A DNA stretch of 64,000 nucleotides, from assembly GCA_949752745.1 (NCBI GenBank), contig OX457028.1:26231458-26295457 (forward strand), given 5' to 3'. The notes beneath the pieces are model-generated. The model searched no databases. It was not told the origin of the DNA and was given only the letters and a program-made list of their open reading frames with translations. Within the stretch, counting starts at the first letter, position 1; every line of letters begins with the position of its first letter. The DNA comes from Protula sp. h YS-2021 (lineage: Eukaryota; Annelida; Polychaeta; Sabellida; Serpulidae). This document shows positions 12,999-26,319 of the stretch, piece after piece. The position numbers were made by a program, and so were the translations under genes.

Positions 12999-13483
12999 TA
13001 TGGCGGTATATTTGTACAATATTTCATGGCGTTCGCGCTCCAACATTTACTTTTGATTGCAATGGTATTTATGTGCAATTAATAGATGAGAAAATATTTA
13101 ATTCTTTCGCGAACCACTTTTTATGTTATCCAAGTCACTATTAATTTCTGCACGTGGTTTTTATTATTAAAAAAATAAATGCTAGAATGAATTCAATTTA
13201 TAGCGCCCTATAATTAATTTTTCGCGTTCCAAAATTAAGAAATTAAATCACGTAATAAAAAGGCATGGTCAGACAAACGTTCTTTAAAACACAAGACGTT
13301 TAATTATGGTGCGGGATAAAATTATGGCGAAATTAAGGAGCGCGAAATAAATAGTCAAATTACATATGAAATATAAATGTTGCGCGGCTAAGAAAATTGC
13401 GGCGAGGCCATTCAAATGAACGCGAGGAAAAATAAAATATACAACATGTACTTTTTGATTTTTTGTTCAAATATACCGCCATA
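12999..13483. mobile_element. 485-bp MITE with 6-bp target duplication
   Basis: Terminal inverted repeats read TATGGCGGTATATTTG inward from both ends. GACATT flanks both sides (12993-12998 and 13484-13489). The interior is non-coding, with repeated GCGCG and TTCGCG words. Structure is seen directly; the superfamily is not assigned. Confidence 0.8.
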
Positions 13484-13489
13484 GACATT

Positions 13490-14489
13490 ACCTCTGCCAT
13501 GCTGTCACGCTCCTGTCACGAGCGTCGTAATGTTGTTTCAAGTTTCCGCGTCGCCATGACTACCTACTTTACAAGAAAATATATTCAGGAGGGGAGTGAA
13601 TGTGACATTATAACTTATCTCCTGATTGCCCATATATGAACGAAACAGAGTGTAACAGAAAAAAAACCGAATGACTTTTCAAGAAAAACTAAACTTCCGT
13701 TATTCCAAAGAGATTTTATTCAGATAAAAACATTTTTTAGGAAAATTAGTCAATTGTTTTTGTGATTCCTGTACATTTTATTGAATCATCTAAAACGTCA
13801 AACATTGCGAGCATCTAATTTTTTCTCAAAACATTGAAAACAAGAGTAGCTTTTTACGTTATAATTTCCTAATCATACACATCACTCAATGTAAAGAGCT
13901 ACAAGCCTTTCCTTTCACATGACCAAATAATCGAATATATCGTTAAATTATAAAATTCAAATTTCCTTAAACCTTCTTAAATTTACACTTTTAACTCGAT
14001 CACTACACAAAAATTTAAGCATCATGAACAGTTATATAACACCTTTTCTAAATCTACATGATACAGCTACTGGATTTACTAAACAACCATCTTTAATCCG
14101 TCATTTTCTTAATTTCCACAAACAAGTCACAAATGTAGCAAGCATTTCCCAAGGGGTTAAAGGCTACGCAATCGTATTTCAACTATAAGCAAAATGTTTA
14201 CACATCGCATGCCCACATTCACAAGGTAGCTAAGGATGGACCCAATGTATACAGTCCAACCTTTTGGCTGTTTCCTCTTAAAGCTTGAAAGCAGCTTCAG
14301 CATGCCGACAGATTAAGTCAAACGAAAGCATATGCTGTGCTCTGTTGACCTTAATTACTAAAGTGCGAAAGTTACTTTGACACAAAAATCTCGAGTTTTA
14401 GATTAAAACCTAAATGAAATGACGCGACATTTTAATTTCAATAACTCAATACTGTGTAAATCTACACGTTGTGCCATGACGTCATAAGT
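13490..14489 (-). other. HGS: HGS 3' flank and probable 3' UTR
   Basis: Downstream of the HGS stop on the minus strand. Candidate polyadenylation signals AATAAA on that strand lie at 13777-13782 and 13715-13720, giving a 3' UTR of about 0.7-0.8 kb. No coding sequence is seen. The true cleavage site cannot be chosen by eye. Confidence 0.35.
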
Positions 14490-14713
14490 TTAGTCAAAAG
14501 AGATGAGCTGTGCCTCGGGCTGGCCAGGCGCCTCCCCTTGCGGGGGCCCCGTGAGTGGGGCACCCTGTGCCCCCGGCGGGATGTACTGCTGCTGGGGAGG
14601 GCCCATAAACGCCTGTGGTTGGCCCGGAGCTGGGCCCGCCTGGTTGGGTGGGGGCTGGCCTTGACCCGGGTGGCCCACAGGTGGCTGTCCTGGTGGCAGT
14701 GAACCGGCTAAAC
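14490..14713 (-). CDS. HGS: HGS exon 16 (C-terminus, clathrin box)
   Basis: Residues 747-820 and the TAA stop (14492-14490). A Pro/Gly/Gln-rich tail ends EAQLISFD, identical to the C-terminal clathrin-binding box of human Hrs. The acceptor can be CAAG at 14713 or TTTAG six bases inside; both keep the frame. Confidence 0.95.
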
Positions 14714-17700
14714 CTTGAAACAAAACAAATCAAAATACTTATTCGTTTATAGACAGTCCGTGGACATTTTGCCCAGCTGTAAAAGCGAAGATATTACAAA
14801 GGTGAAAAGAGAAAATTTGACAAAATTTAGATGTGGTAGGCCTCATGGGCAACACCGCTATCAAAAGCAATCCGACGGAATGTGTGGTATGCACAGCATC
14901 TTTGTTTCTTTTAAAGCTATCCATTTACTGGCCAGTTTTCGCCGAACCGATATTAAAAATACTGCAGCTCTATTAATCCCTATCAAGTATTATTACATTC
15001 GTTGAACAACGCCACAGGTAAGCAAAGCAAAGCACACATAGAAACAATATGATGCTCGACCGGCGCTTGTCAGTCAGGTCAAGCTCCAGTCCGCTGGTGA
15101 AAACGCAAGCCACTGCTACTATGAAAGGCAGAACTAACAGTATTGCCTATAAAACCTGTAAGGGGAGCTAATGAAAAAAAAACTCTCCTTCAGCGATGCT
15201 TAAACCCACGACCTCAGTCCAATACCTTGCCACTTGCGCTATCGAGACAAGTGGTCAGCGACCAGTAAAGAAATATCAAGGACACGCCCAATTTTTTACA
15301 GTCTGACTGTTATTTGCCATAAGATTGTAAGATGCCAAAAGATCTGATACTAGACCAGGGAGAAAAATATCATTGTTCTCATCCTTACTTTAGCAAAAAA
15401 AATCATTCGGACTGCCAGAGATCTTTTGAGATAAGTGTCTCTAACAGGTCATACTCAATAGCTCAACAACAGCTACAGCTGTAGTCTACATCTGTTTAAA
15501 TCTTGGCCTAGAATGTGGTCGCTGCAAACAGGTTTGACTGTGAGTCTTTTTTTCCCGGCTCCGGAACAGGGTCACCACAGAGGGTTTACTGTACTTTTTT
15601 TATCCAGGTCTTTGAGTTGGTCATGGACAGGGAGGTTCTACTGTTCGTCTTTTCACACGCCATTTTGGCACCAAAATGCTCCCCTCCTCCACCAACCGAG
15701 GTGGGTCATCTGTTGCACAGTTAGAAGAATGCCTTTCTAGTGCTTTTTGGGCGATGGGAATGCACAAAGACAAGGTTTTTTTTTTGCTTACCGTCACGCC
15801 TCCACAGCCCCCGCCATCAAATGAAGGTTCTGTACACAGTCCTAACCTTTTACCCATTTCACGGTATGAGTCTCTACCCAAAATATATTTACATCCATGT
15901 TATACACCTTGTCTTCGTACATTCTCCTCAGCAAAGAAGCACTTCAAAGTCAGCTCATAACTGTGAAACAGATGACTCATTTCGGTGGGCAGGGTTGCCA
16001 CGGGGAGTTGGACAAAAAAAGTACAAAAAAGTACACTGAAAGCGCAAAAAAAGTACAAAAAAAGTACGTTCAGTAAAAAAGTTAAAAAAAAGTACAAAAA
16101 AGTACAAAAAAAGCACACTGAAAGCGTAAAAAAAGTTAAAAAAAGTACTTTCTGTAAAAAAGTTTAAAAAAAGTATAAAAAAGTACAAAAAAAGTACCAA
16201 AAAAAATCAAAAAGAACATACGCATCGGAGATGCAGAGTCCTCAGCCAATAGCGGTTACATCACTGTGGTCCAGTTACTCTTGTGATATACCGTCCGGAC
16301 AAAAACAATATACAAGGTGCAAAGGATGGAGCGACGGACGGGTCCTTGCGCATCTACACTATATATATACTTTCTTCATGTAAGGCTTGGAGAAGATCCG
16401 ATGAATAGTTTTTGAGATATCATCCGGACGTAAAAAGTTTACTGACAGACGGACGGACAGACAAACGAGAGGTATCATATGTGGTGGTTGCATTATGTGG
16501 TAGGATTTGATATGTCTGAAATGAGTTTAAGTGGTCGGTCACGGACTAGATTATTTGAGAATAAACAAGCATGTCCAAGGACATGACCCAGCCGAGTTAC
16601 CAAACAAGGAAAAGAGAAAAATTCTGAAACGAATACTGATAGGCCAAAAAATGAAGTATGTAAAATGCATTTAATTCGAATTTGGAAGCTACCCGAAAAG
16701 GGATGTCGGAGAGATTGGGTTTTGACGATTCACGTATTTACCGACATTTACACAATTTTACAAAATTTTTAAAATTCCACCACTTCGGCATTTTTTATCA
16801 TTTGCGAAAAAAGCAAGTCTAGGTGGAGAAGCACCTAAGAAACTTTCGATTAAAATTTTATAACTATCTGAAAAAGACAGAGAAATGAATGGTTTGACAA
16901 TTCATGTTATTTACTACCATTTATTTCAGTTTTTGCCAAACTTAGCCTGATAGGCGAACCCATGGGAAACATCTCTGTGTAACATCTAAACGATTGGAGT
17001 AAAACTGTAGGAAGAGAAGCATTTAAAAAATGGGTCAAACGGGCACAAAAAGCGCCGCCATTTTGTCAGTTTTTCGTCAATCGTCAAAAAAGTAATAGCC
17101 CAGGTGGGGGACCACCCAGGGAACATTCCTGCGTAATACCAAAACGATTGGAGCAAAACTAGGAGGAGCAGCATTTTAAAGAAAAAGCTTAACATACGCA
17201 CATACATTCAAGCCCCCTATAGTGACATGACTAGCCCAGTCCGACAAAGTCGGCTATGTTAAAAATACTTACATGGTTGTTTATATTTGCCCGTGCCCTT
17301 GTGTGGTTCCCAGCAGGCGTCATTGTAATGTCAATAGTGTTTTATGCTTTGTGAGTGAGTGTCAACGGAATTCTGCATATGCTACTTCACAACCTATTTT
17401 TCACTACTGTTTTGTGTAATTCCCACTTGCAAACCTCAGAGGACTGTATATTTGGCCCACTTATAGACAGTCATCAGGTCTCGGTAAAACCGCAAATATT
17501 TTTCATCTTGACATCAAAGGTCAAGGTCAAATTGAGGAAAAAATATTTTTCAAAACGTCTATTAATCACGAAAAGTGGCTATATGTGTTTAAATCCCAGT
17601 TTGAATATATAAAACGTACTTCGTAGGGGGTAACGCTGAGACTTAATCTTGACCTTGAAGGTAAAGGTCAAAGGTCGCGTGACCTCGTGTACCGTGAACG

Positions 17701-20700
17701 ATAGGCAAACTTTTCTTTTCAAAACGGGAGACAGAGCCATTTTGGGCTCATGTTTTATCCTTTCGGCCTTAACAACGTTACATAAGTGGTACCTCGGTGA
17801 CCTTAACCTCCGTCATGGTCAAGGTCCAAAACCGGAAGTTGACCATTATCTCGAAAACGGTTAGAAAACTGAATTTGATTATTTGTACCCAAAAGAGATA
17901 ACATTATATTTACTTCGATGTCTTCGGTCAAGATAATAAATCGGAAGCTGATAATTATGTCGAAACACTGAAAAATGTCTTTGACCAGATAGATTGCACC
18001 ATTGCAAGTGGGTGCCATTTCGCTACGTGTAGCGAAATTCGGTCTAGTTTTCTAAAAAATTCCGAAAAAAATCCAAAAATTTTCCAAGTCACCCCTACAG
18101 ACGGCTCAAACCAAAAATAAATAACTTCTGATAAAATCTGTAGGAGGAATGTATTTCGAATTTTTCTTTTTTTTTAAATTCCCCCATCGACTTAAAGAAC
18201 AAGCAATATTCACGACCTCCTAATCGTGCCTCACACCCAAGATAAATGATATCGGATCAAAACTTTAGGACAAGATGCACTTTCTTCAAAAATCCCGCCC
18301 CCACCCCTCCGAAAAATAAAAAATTCCCAAACGGGTAAAAAAGCACAAGCCGTATGCCCAACCCACCCAGGGATGCCTCAAACCAAAAAGAAATAAAATT
18401 GGATAAAAACGGTAGGAGGAAATGCATTTTGAAGGTGTTTCTTTAAAAATTTCCCCAAAATACAAAAATTGTCCGATCGACTAAAAAGGCACAAGCCGTA
18501 TGCACGACCCCTTAGGGATAACTCACACCAAAAATGAACAAGTTATCAGTGAAACAGATGTCCCCCGCCACGAATTATGGTCGAATCGAAAAACAATGCG
18601 ACGTCGCACATCTTCAATATATATATATTTTCACTGTAGCAACCCATTGGGCCGACATGGCTCATTTACAATACCGACCTTTGTTGGTTCCAATACTTCC
18701 TATATGTAAAAGATTTCAACAATCGATCCAGAAAAGTAGGCCATAGAGTGTTAACAAACTCATTCAAATGAGTAAGGATTGGGAAAATTTGGGCCAATAT
18801 CATTAGGCCAATGTCCTTGGACCTAAATGGCTCATTTACAATACCGATCCTTGTTGGTTCCAATACTACTTATAGTTAAGATATCTTGTCAATCGATGCA
18901 GAAATGTAGGCTTGACTGTGTTAACAAACTCATTTCAGTATGTAAGGGTTGTAAAAATTTCTGAAGTTCAGCTGGGCCAATGTCCTTGGGCCGACAGGGC
19001 TCATTTACAATACCGACCTTTGTTGGTTCCAATACTTCCTATATGTAAAAGATTTCAACAATCGATCCAGAAATGTAGGCCATAGTGTGTTAACAAACCC
19101 ATTCAACTGAGTAAGGATTGGGAAAATTTGTGAAGGTTAGCTGGGCCAATGTCCTTGGGCCGACAGGGCTCATTTACAATACCGATCCTTGTTCGTTCCA
19201 GTACTACCCATATATAGAATATCTTAATAATCGGTCGAAAAATGTAGACTTGAGTGTGTTAAAAAAAAGGTGTCAGCAGACCCGAAAACTATAGTCCCCC
19301 GGCGGGGGACTAATGACATCGCATCAAAATTGTAGGAGCAGATGCATTTTGAAACGAAATTTTGCTAAATAAACAACTAACTAACGGACGCCGTCTGCAA
19401 ACCGATGGGGAAACCCCAGCTAACGTGTAACGTAAGCCGGGCTAAAAACCACGCAAGTGACGGATGTACCGAAAATCTATCACATAACATAATCATTGTG
19501 GGCACGGGCGACAGACAGACCGATAGCAATAGCCTTCAGCCAAATCGGCTGAGGGCTAAAAAGTATCTAAAAACAGCTTATAGGCCTTAAAATAAATGAA
19601 GAAAACAATAAAGGCGAAGAAAGGTATAAATCTTTTTTAAACGTACGGTCTGGTAACCTTGTTACTCGCGCCAAAGGCGCGAGCAAATTTTGCTTATAAC
19701 AAAGCTAAAACTGTGCGTTTTGAAAAATAAACAGAAAAATGAAAATGCAAAAAAAAAAAGTATTAAAAAGTACGCTGGTCAAAAAAAAGTACGTTTTTAG
19801 GAAAAAAAGTACAAGGCCAAAAAAAAGTACAAATCTTTTTTGAAAGTACGGTGTGGCAGCCCTGGGTGGGGAAATGTGGGGCTGGGGGGTGGGGGGGGGA
19901 GGCGTGGAGGGGGGAGGGGGTACTTTATGGTGCGAAAATCATGAGCTGCCTGTCGTAACACAATCGACACCTATTTAGTTTCTTGTTTTTGACTTTTTGA
20001 CATTTGAAGCCTAAATACACTCGATTTGATTAATATACTGACGCGGAAAAGAAACTTTACAACAGATATATTTTTGTATATTTCAGAAACATTAAAAGCT
20101 ACGCGGACAAAACTACGGCTTTATGAAGTCTTACTCACCAACAATAGAATACTTAAGTCTCAAAACTGTCACAGTTTTTTCCTAAAAAAATCGACTAAAA
20201 AGTTCGATGTCGTCAATATCGGGTGTGTCCACCCCTTGCACAGGTCAAAGTAGCGACTCTTCTTAGCACAGACGTAACCACACAATTGATTCGATTCTGA
20301 GGAAATTTGTTCCACTCGTCAGTGACCACCTGGCGCAGCTGGCGTAAGTTCTGGGGTGCTGGTAGTCTGGATCCCAACCTCCGATCCAGATGGTCCCAGA
20401 GGTGCTTTGTGGGATTCATGTCTGGACTATAAGGTGGTCCGTGAAGAGCGGCAATGTTGCTGGTCTGCAAATGAGCTGTGGTAAGCCTGGCTGCCTGTGG
20501 TCGAGCGTTATCGTGCATAAACACACTATTGGGGTTGTTCCGGAAGGGAGGTAGCACGTGCGGTGTCAAAAACTTGATCAACGTGCCGTCAAATTGCTTT
20601 CGATAACAACCAACTGAGACCGCCAACCGAAATGGATGGCTCCCCAAACCATTATGGATCCACCTCCGAATTCACACGCCTTAAGATCTGTAATCCCCAC

Positions 20701-23700
20701 TGCGCTCGCCCGTGGTTAGCAGCCAAGCGTGCTCAGTTTTGCACTGTTTCAGCATTGGTTCAAGAGTGTTGGTTCAACACCGGTCCGTAGGCACGGTCAG
20801 CACGAATTTGCCTTGCACGGAGAAGTCTGGCGACCGAAGATTGACTCATTCGTGGGTTGTTGAGCCCTGGAGTATCTCTAGCTGTTTGGAGGGGTTTCGA
20901 AGGTGCTCTCGGACAATAGCGCGATCCTGGCGCTCTGGCCTCACGCGTGGCCTGCCACTTCGTGAGCGGTCGTCTGTTGTTCCTGTGGCTTGGTGGCGCT
21001 CTTGCAGGTTGTAAACCGTCATCCGACTACATCCAAAGCGCTCAGCGACACGTGTTGCCGATATGCCACTTTCCAACATGCTCATGGCTCGTCCCCTTTC
21101 TCTTTTAGTGCGGCGTGGCACGTTTTGCTTAAGTTTTGGGCCAAAATGTTAAATTTTCCAGTTAAGGCATTTTCCTTTTCAAACAGTCTCAGGCTAAAAA
21201 GGTTGAATCAATGTTTGTTTACCTAGTACCAAGGTCAATGGGGTTTTGGTCGGATAGCGGTATTGCTTCCGCAAGAGGTATAACAGAGTTGAATAAACAC
21301 ACCATGCTATTGCGGAGTGACTTTGCGTGTTGTGTTTGAAATTCGATGAAAATATCTGTTTCTTAGATCTTAAGTTATTTTAGATGTTGTAAAGTTTCTT
21401 TTGCGCGTCAATATAATTACAAACATAATTGCATTATTTTATTATATTTATAAGGGGTAATCAAATCTGGTTTTGTTCAATACTATGCAATAACACTTAC
21501 TCTGCATGTTCATGGGGTCATACTCTGGTGCCATCTGTGGAGCAGTGTTGTATCCCTGACTTGCCGTTACTGCCGGATACGGTTGCCCAGGGTGATATCC
21601 AACCGACGGTGGGGGCCCATATCCCCCTGGTGGTGGCTGCTGGTAGCCACCCTGTGTGACCGGGGGCATGCTGGCCTGTCCAGGTGGTGGTTGGCCGTAC
21701 ATGGGTTGTGTGGTAGGAATCTGGTTGCCAGGTGGACCACCTATCGGCTGGTTGGCCAGCTGCGGCGGGCCACCAACCCCCATCTGATTTGGCATGGTTG
21801 CCGGCGGTTGGGGAGCACCCATGCCAGGCACTGGCCCTCCAATAGATGTGGGCGGCCCTCCCATGGTGCCCTGTGGAGGTGCCATAGAGACCGGTGGTCC
21901 CCCCATGTCGCCGGGGGCCCCCATCGCCCCAGGAGGGTGGCCCACATTCATGTTAGGCGGGAGGCTTTGCATTGGTGGCATATGTGAGCCTGGGGCCCCT
22001 GGGGGCGCTATGCCGGGCTGAGGGGTTCCGTAACCAGGATGCGGGTGATGCATGGGGGACCCCTCCGCAGAGCCAGTCTGTGGGTTAAATCCCGGCGTGG
22101 GCTGGGCGTAGGGCTGCAAGTAAAGGATCTTAACGTAGAAGTACACTCAAAAAAATCAAATGTGTTCTCTGGCTTGTTTTCAGCATCGGTTGACTTGGAG
22201 TAACACTAAATGCAAGCTGTTCACAGCAAATGATAAAGTATACCTCAAATATTACACGTTTTCTTAAAAATTTTAATGTAGAACGCTTTAAGCAATACTG
22301 ACAAATACTTGCACTGAAGGCCATAGTTGTACTGACAGGTACTTATGTTATAGGATATGTACGTACTGACAGTTATTTATGTTGTAGGCCATGGCTGAAC
22401 TGACAAAAAGTTGCGTTGTACTCCATGGTGGTACTGACAGGTACTTACATTGTAGGCCATAGTTCGCTGCTGAACCATGCTCCTCTCCTGTTCCAGGCGC
22501 ATGCGCATTTCTCGCTCCTGCTCCTGCATACGCTGTAGGTGCATCTGACGCTGGTACTCAAGGTACTCTAGTTTCTTCTGGCGCAAAACTTCAAGCTTCT
22601 GTGCCTATAACATCCATTTTTTTATTCAAACACAGCTTTCAACATGTTTTTTTTTTACATTATGCATTGTTCTTTATCCTAAAGTGTCACTTATAACAGA
22701 ACAACGGATAGCGATCAGTGTAGGAATTAATGTCAATCTTCACATAAATCTCTAAGTGCTTTAAACGTTGCACAGAGTACGAAGAGCAATCCTCAAAACC
22801 CTTCAGCGCTTTACTTCAGATGTACCTTTACCACAATTACTCCTGCAAGCATAATGCATTTTTTTCAGTACGCAGATATCTATTTAATTTTTGGATCACG
22901 AACCATCTGAATCTGGCGCAGTCTATTCTGTTCCTCCTGTTCCCGCCGTTTCTTCTCGCTGTGTTCCTCCCGCAGGGCGTCCAGGGCCTCGCGGGCGTCT
23001 TTCAGCTTGGCCAGCTTGTCCTGCAGGTTCTCATAATGTGCTATAACAAAACAGCCACATTCCCATTCCAGTTCTGCTCAAGGCACAAAGCCACTCCTGC
23101 CTTTTTCAATAGGCGACCATCGTGGACTGCCTTCTAGTTCCCTAATGGTATTCACTTGTTCTAAAGTCATAACACTTTCCCGTCTGTACATTTATTATGG
23201 AGGCAACAATCGAGAATATTCCTTTTCAAATCTAAAAGAACCTGATCAGAAAATAGATAGCCTCTAACATAAACTAGAGGCTCGGTGACGCAGGATCCCC
23301 CGTGTAACACATAATGTCACTAGATGTTAGTAAATTCAATGAAACTGAAAACCCTACATTGTCTAACAATTCTTGGTCGATTAAAAAATAAGACGACGTT
23401 GCACACCTACAATATATATATATATATTTTCACTGCAGAAAATTTCAGAACGCTTGATCGAACAGTTTCGGAGAACTCGTCTGGACAAAATTTATCTCCA
23501 TGCAAACGAGTTTCCATAAAAATATACATTTTTAACAAGTCGTATTTTTGACAATTTTTGGCCTATTTCAAAAATAATGTGACATTGCACATGTACAATA
23601 TATATATATTTTCACTGCTTTAAATTTCAAAACGCTGGATCGAATAGTTTTGCAGAACTCGTCTGGACAAAAACCTATCTCCATGCTAACAAATTTCCTG

Positions 23701-26283
23701 AAAAACAGCTATTTTTGACAAGTCGTATTTTTGAGAATTTTTGGCTGATTTAAAAATGATACGACGTTGCACACCTCCATTATACGTTCTAACCGTATGC
23801 CAAAAGAAAAAGCTATATAACAAAAAGTTTCGGAGATGTAACCCAGACACGAAGGTGCACGAAAGCGGATAGACAGATGAAGAGACGGACAAGCTGAAAC
23901 CTATATCCCCTAGTTACACGAGGGATAATTACTCCAGGGGAGGGGGAGAGAGGGGGGGCTGGGATGGGGTGGGGTTGTGAGTACTCACTGCGGAGCTCCT
24001 CCTGCTCGTGTACACACTTGAGGAGCTGCGGGTGCATCTGGCTGATGGTCATGAAGAGACCCTGCACGGCCGAGTCGTTGGCGATGCTGCGGCCTCGCGA
24101 GTGGTCGCTCCGCATGCGGTTCACGAAGATCTGGATGCTGCTCTGCAGGGCGCGCAGGAACTCTGTGTTGTCCGCGGCCACAGGAGCACCGCTGTTCTCA
24201 CCATTCACATATTTCTAAAATTAAAATATTGACAGTTACTGAGTATTGAATATATGAAAGTAAATATAGCTGGATACTCGCAAGTCAGTCAAAAGATAAA
24301 AATTAAAAGAACAACAAAATAACCAATTATTTTTGTTTCCACTCACGAAATATTTGTAAATAATACAGTGTGTCATGACTGCATGTTTCGCGTATAATTT
24401 TTGAGGCTAATTTTACGGGGGCGGGGGGGGGGGGGGGGGGCAGGAGTAATGACATGTCTATTAAAAGCAGTCTGTATGTTTATACTGGCGGAGCGTGGGA
24501 TGTTAAAGTGGATCATCCTTATAACGACATTGGATATGACATAGTGCTGGTACAGAAATAACTTGATCATCCCATATGAGCTATTTAGCGGTATACGTTA
24601 TAACAACACACCGATATAACGACACAATTTCTTGGTCCCTCGCTATAACAACCCTGCTGTACTTCCGCTTGGGAACGGGGACCTTAACAATGGAGGAGGG
24701 ACCGCGTAAATAACATATATGAAGTGCGCACCTCCTCTACCACGCTCTGAGTGGTGGCCGTGGTGGAGACCTTCGGCTCGCTCGTGGCAACAGGAGCCGA
24801 CGGCTGAGTGGTGGACGCCTTGACGTCATCTGCTTTGTTTTGCCAATAGTTGCGGTTCAGGTAACGTGCCAGCTCCGGATCCATTTCGCTCGTATCCAGA
24901 CTCGGGGCTACCACCGGCTGTGGCTACAAGAAGCAAAGTAACACTGTAAAAATCATGGACATGCTCTACTGTCAGTACTGGATATTAATTTCACCATGAA
25001 AAGAACATGTTGCACATTATGCCATGCCCGATAGTTCTCAACAGTCATATTTTTTCTTCACAACAGAAAGAGGTTTCGCATGAGGGTGGGGAGGTGGAGA
25101 GTGAGATTTGAGAGTTTTCATGACGACACAAGCCCCAAGCAGAGATGGCTGTTCCAGGTGGGCAAAAGAAAAATCACCACCAATTGGTATCACAAGGAAC
25201 AGAGGCACGTGTGACTTCAGAATATTGACATTTCCAACACAAGAGAGGGATGTGGGAAAAAATTGAGTGAGTGGTGGTTGCTGGGGAGGGGGGGGGGGGA
25301 ACTCACTGCAGTCTCCACGGGCCTGGCCGTCGGTGCACTCGCCTGTCCATACAAGCCGTAGTTTGTCGTCAAACGCTTTTTCTGCAAAATGACACGTGCC
25401 CAGAACGCTCATTAAGTACTTACAGACTCGCATCTTAAGTCTTCTGTAAACATTAGCAATTCAGACTAAAAAAAAAATTCTTTATTCCATACTTTATACA
25501 CATTTCCTGCTTATCAAATTGTTTCACTTCAATTCAGATCTTTACCAGTTATACCAAGCCAGTTACAACTTAACAAATCTGTTAATGCAATCATTAGATA
25601 AGCAATTCATTCAAACAAATATATTGGACAACAACTATTTTTAATTCAAAGACATCCGTGCGTTTAACACTACATTTTGCTGGCACATTTACCGAACTAA
25701 AACAAAATAAGCTTTAATCCCGAAACGCAAAAGAATAAAATTTTATGTTGGAATTTCATGCATTCTCTAGGCAAAATGAAAATTGATCGCCAGGCCAAGT
25801 CTTCCATTTTGTTCGGCAAAATGTCAGACATACTAGTTTTGGCCACGTTTCTATATTTGGTAAAAGCGGGAGCCCAAAAGAACATAACAGTGGGCATTTA
25901 TTCCGCCAGGTGACCCGTGAGTCTAGTTTTATTGCTGGCTTTAACTATATGAAATGGAAGACGCGAAAACCCAGTGTACAAACGGGTATTTAGCTAATAA
26001 ATAACAAAGCTTCCAACAGTTGCAGACTACAAAATGAAAGCGAATTTTATCGATTGTGAGATTGACAACAACCTTGCACAACACTTGATGTTTTACCTTG
26101 GTTTTTTACCCTTCGCCCACACGGAATTAGGAAAACAAGCTTATGTTTGTAATCTGAGTCGAGGAATTTCCATTTACATACAAAAACAGTACCTATGGAC
26201 AATAAAGTAAATTGGAGCGAAGAACAGAGAGAGGAGAGGCGAGGAGAGCAGAGGGGAGGGGAGGGGAGGGGAGGGGAGAGGAA

Positions 26284-26319
<36 letters not shown>

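Larger units (their letters stand above)
15990..19864. mobile_element. hAT-like element hosting nested repeats
   Basis: Ends are CAGGGTTGCCAC and the inverse of CAGGGCTGCCAC, flanked by GGTGGG on both sides (15984-15989, 19865-19870). Both ends carry runs of A6-8 GTAC (16010-16200 and 19740-19850), a subterminal repeat shared by the ends. The TIR resembles hAT, but the apparent duplication is 6 bp rather than 8. The interior holds Helentron-like copies and tandem arrays, listed separately. Confidence 0.6.
14714..21500 (-). other. HGS: HGS intron 15, transposon-filled
   Basis: 6.8 kb. From low to high coordinates: about 1.27 kb without recognised elements (14714-15983), a 3.9-kb hAT-like nest (15990-19864), and a Tc1 remnant (20213-21121). 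A plus-strand (A)n-GTAC-rich sequence marks both ends of the nest. Confidence 0.85.

Noticed and set aside
15180..15260. tRNA-like sequence on the minus strand (TAGCGCAAGTGGCAAGGTAT, GTGGGTTTAAGC)
   Set aside because: It resembles a tRNA-derived SINE head, but arms do not close and no body or target duplication was found; too weak to annotate.
21583..21987. Plus-strand open frames of 75-134 codons opposite HGS exon 15
   Set aside because: Antisense shadows of the GC-rich, Pro/Gly-coding exon; the minus frame has the conserved motif and splice sites.
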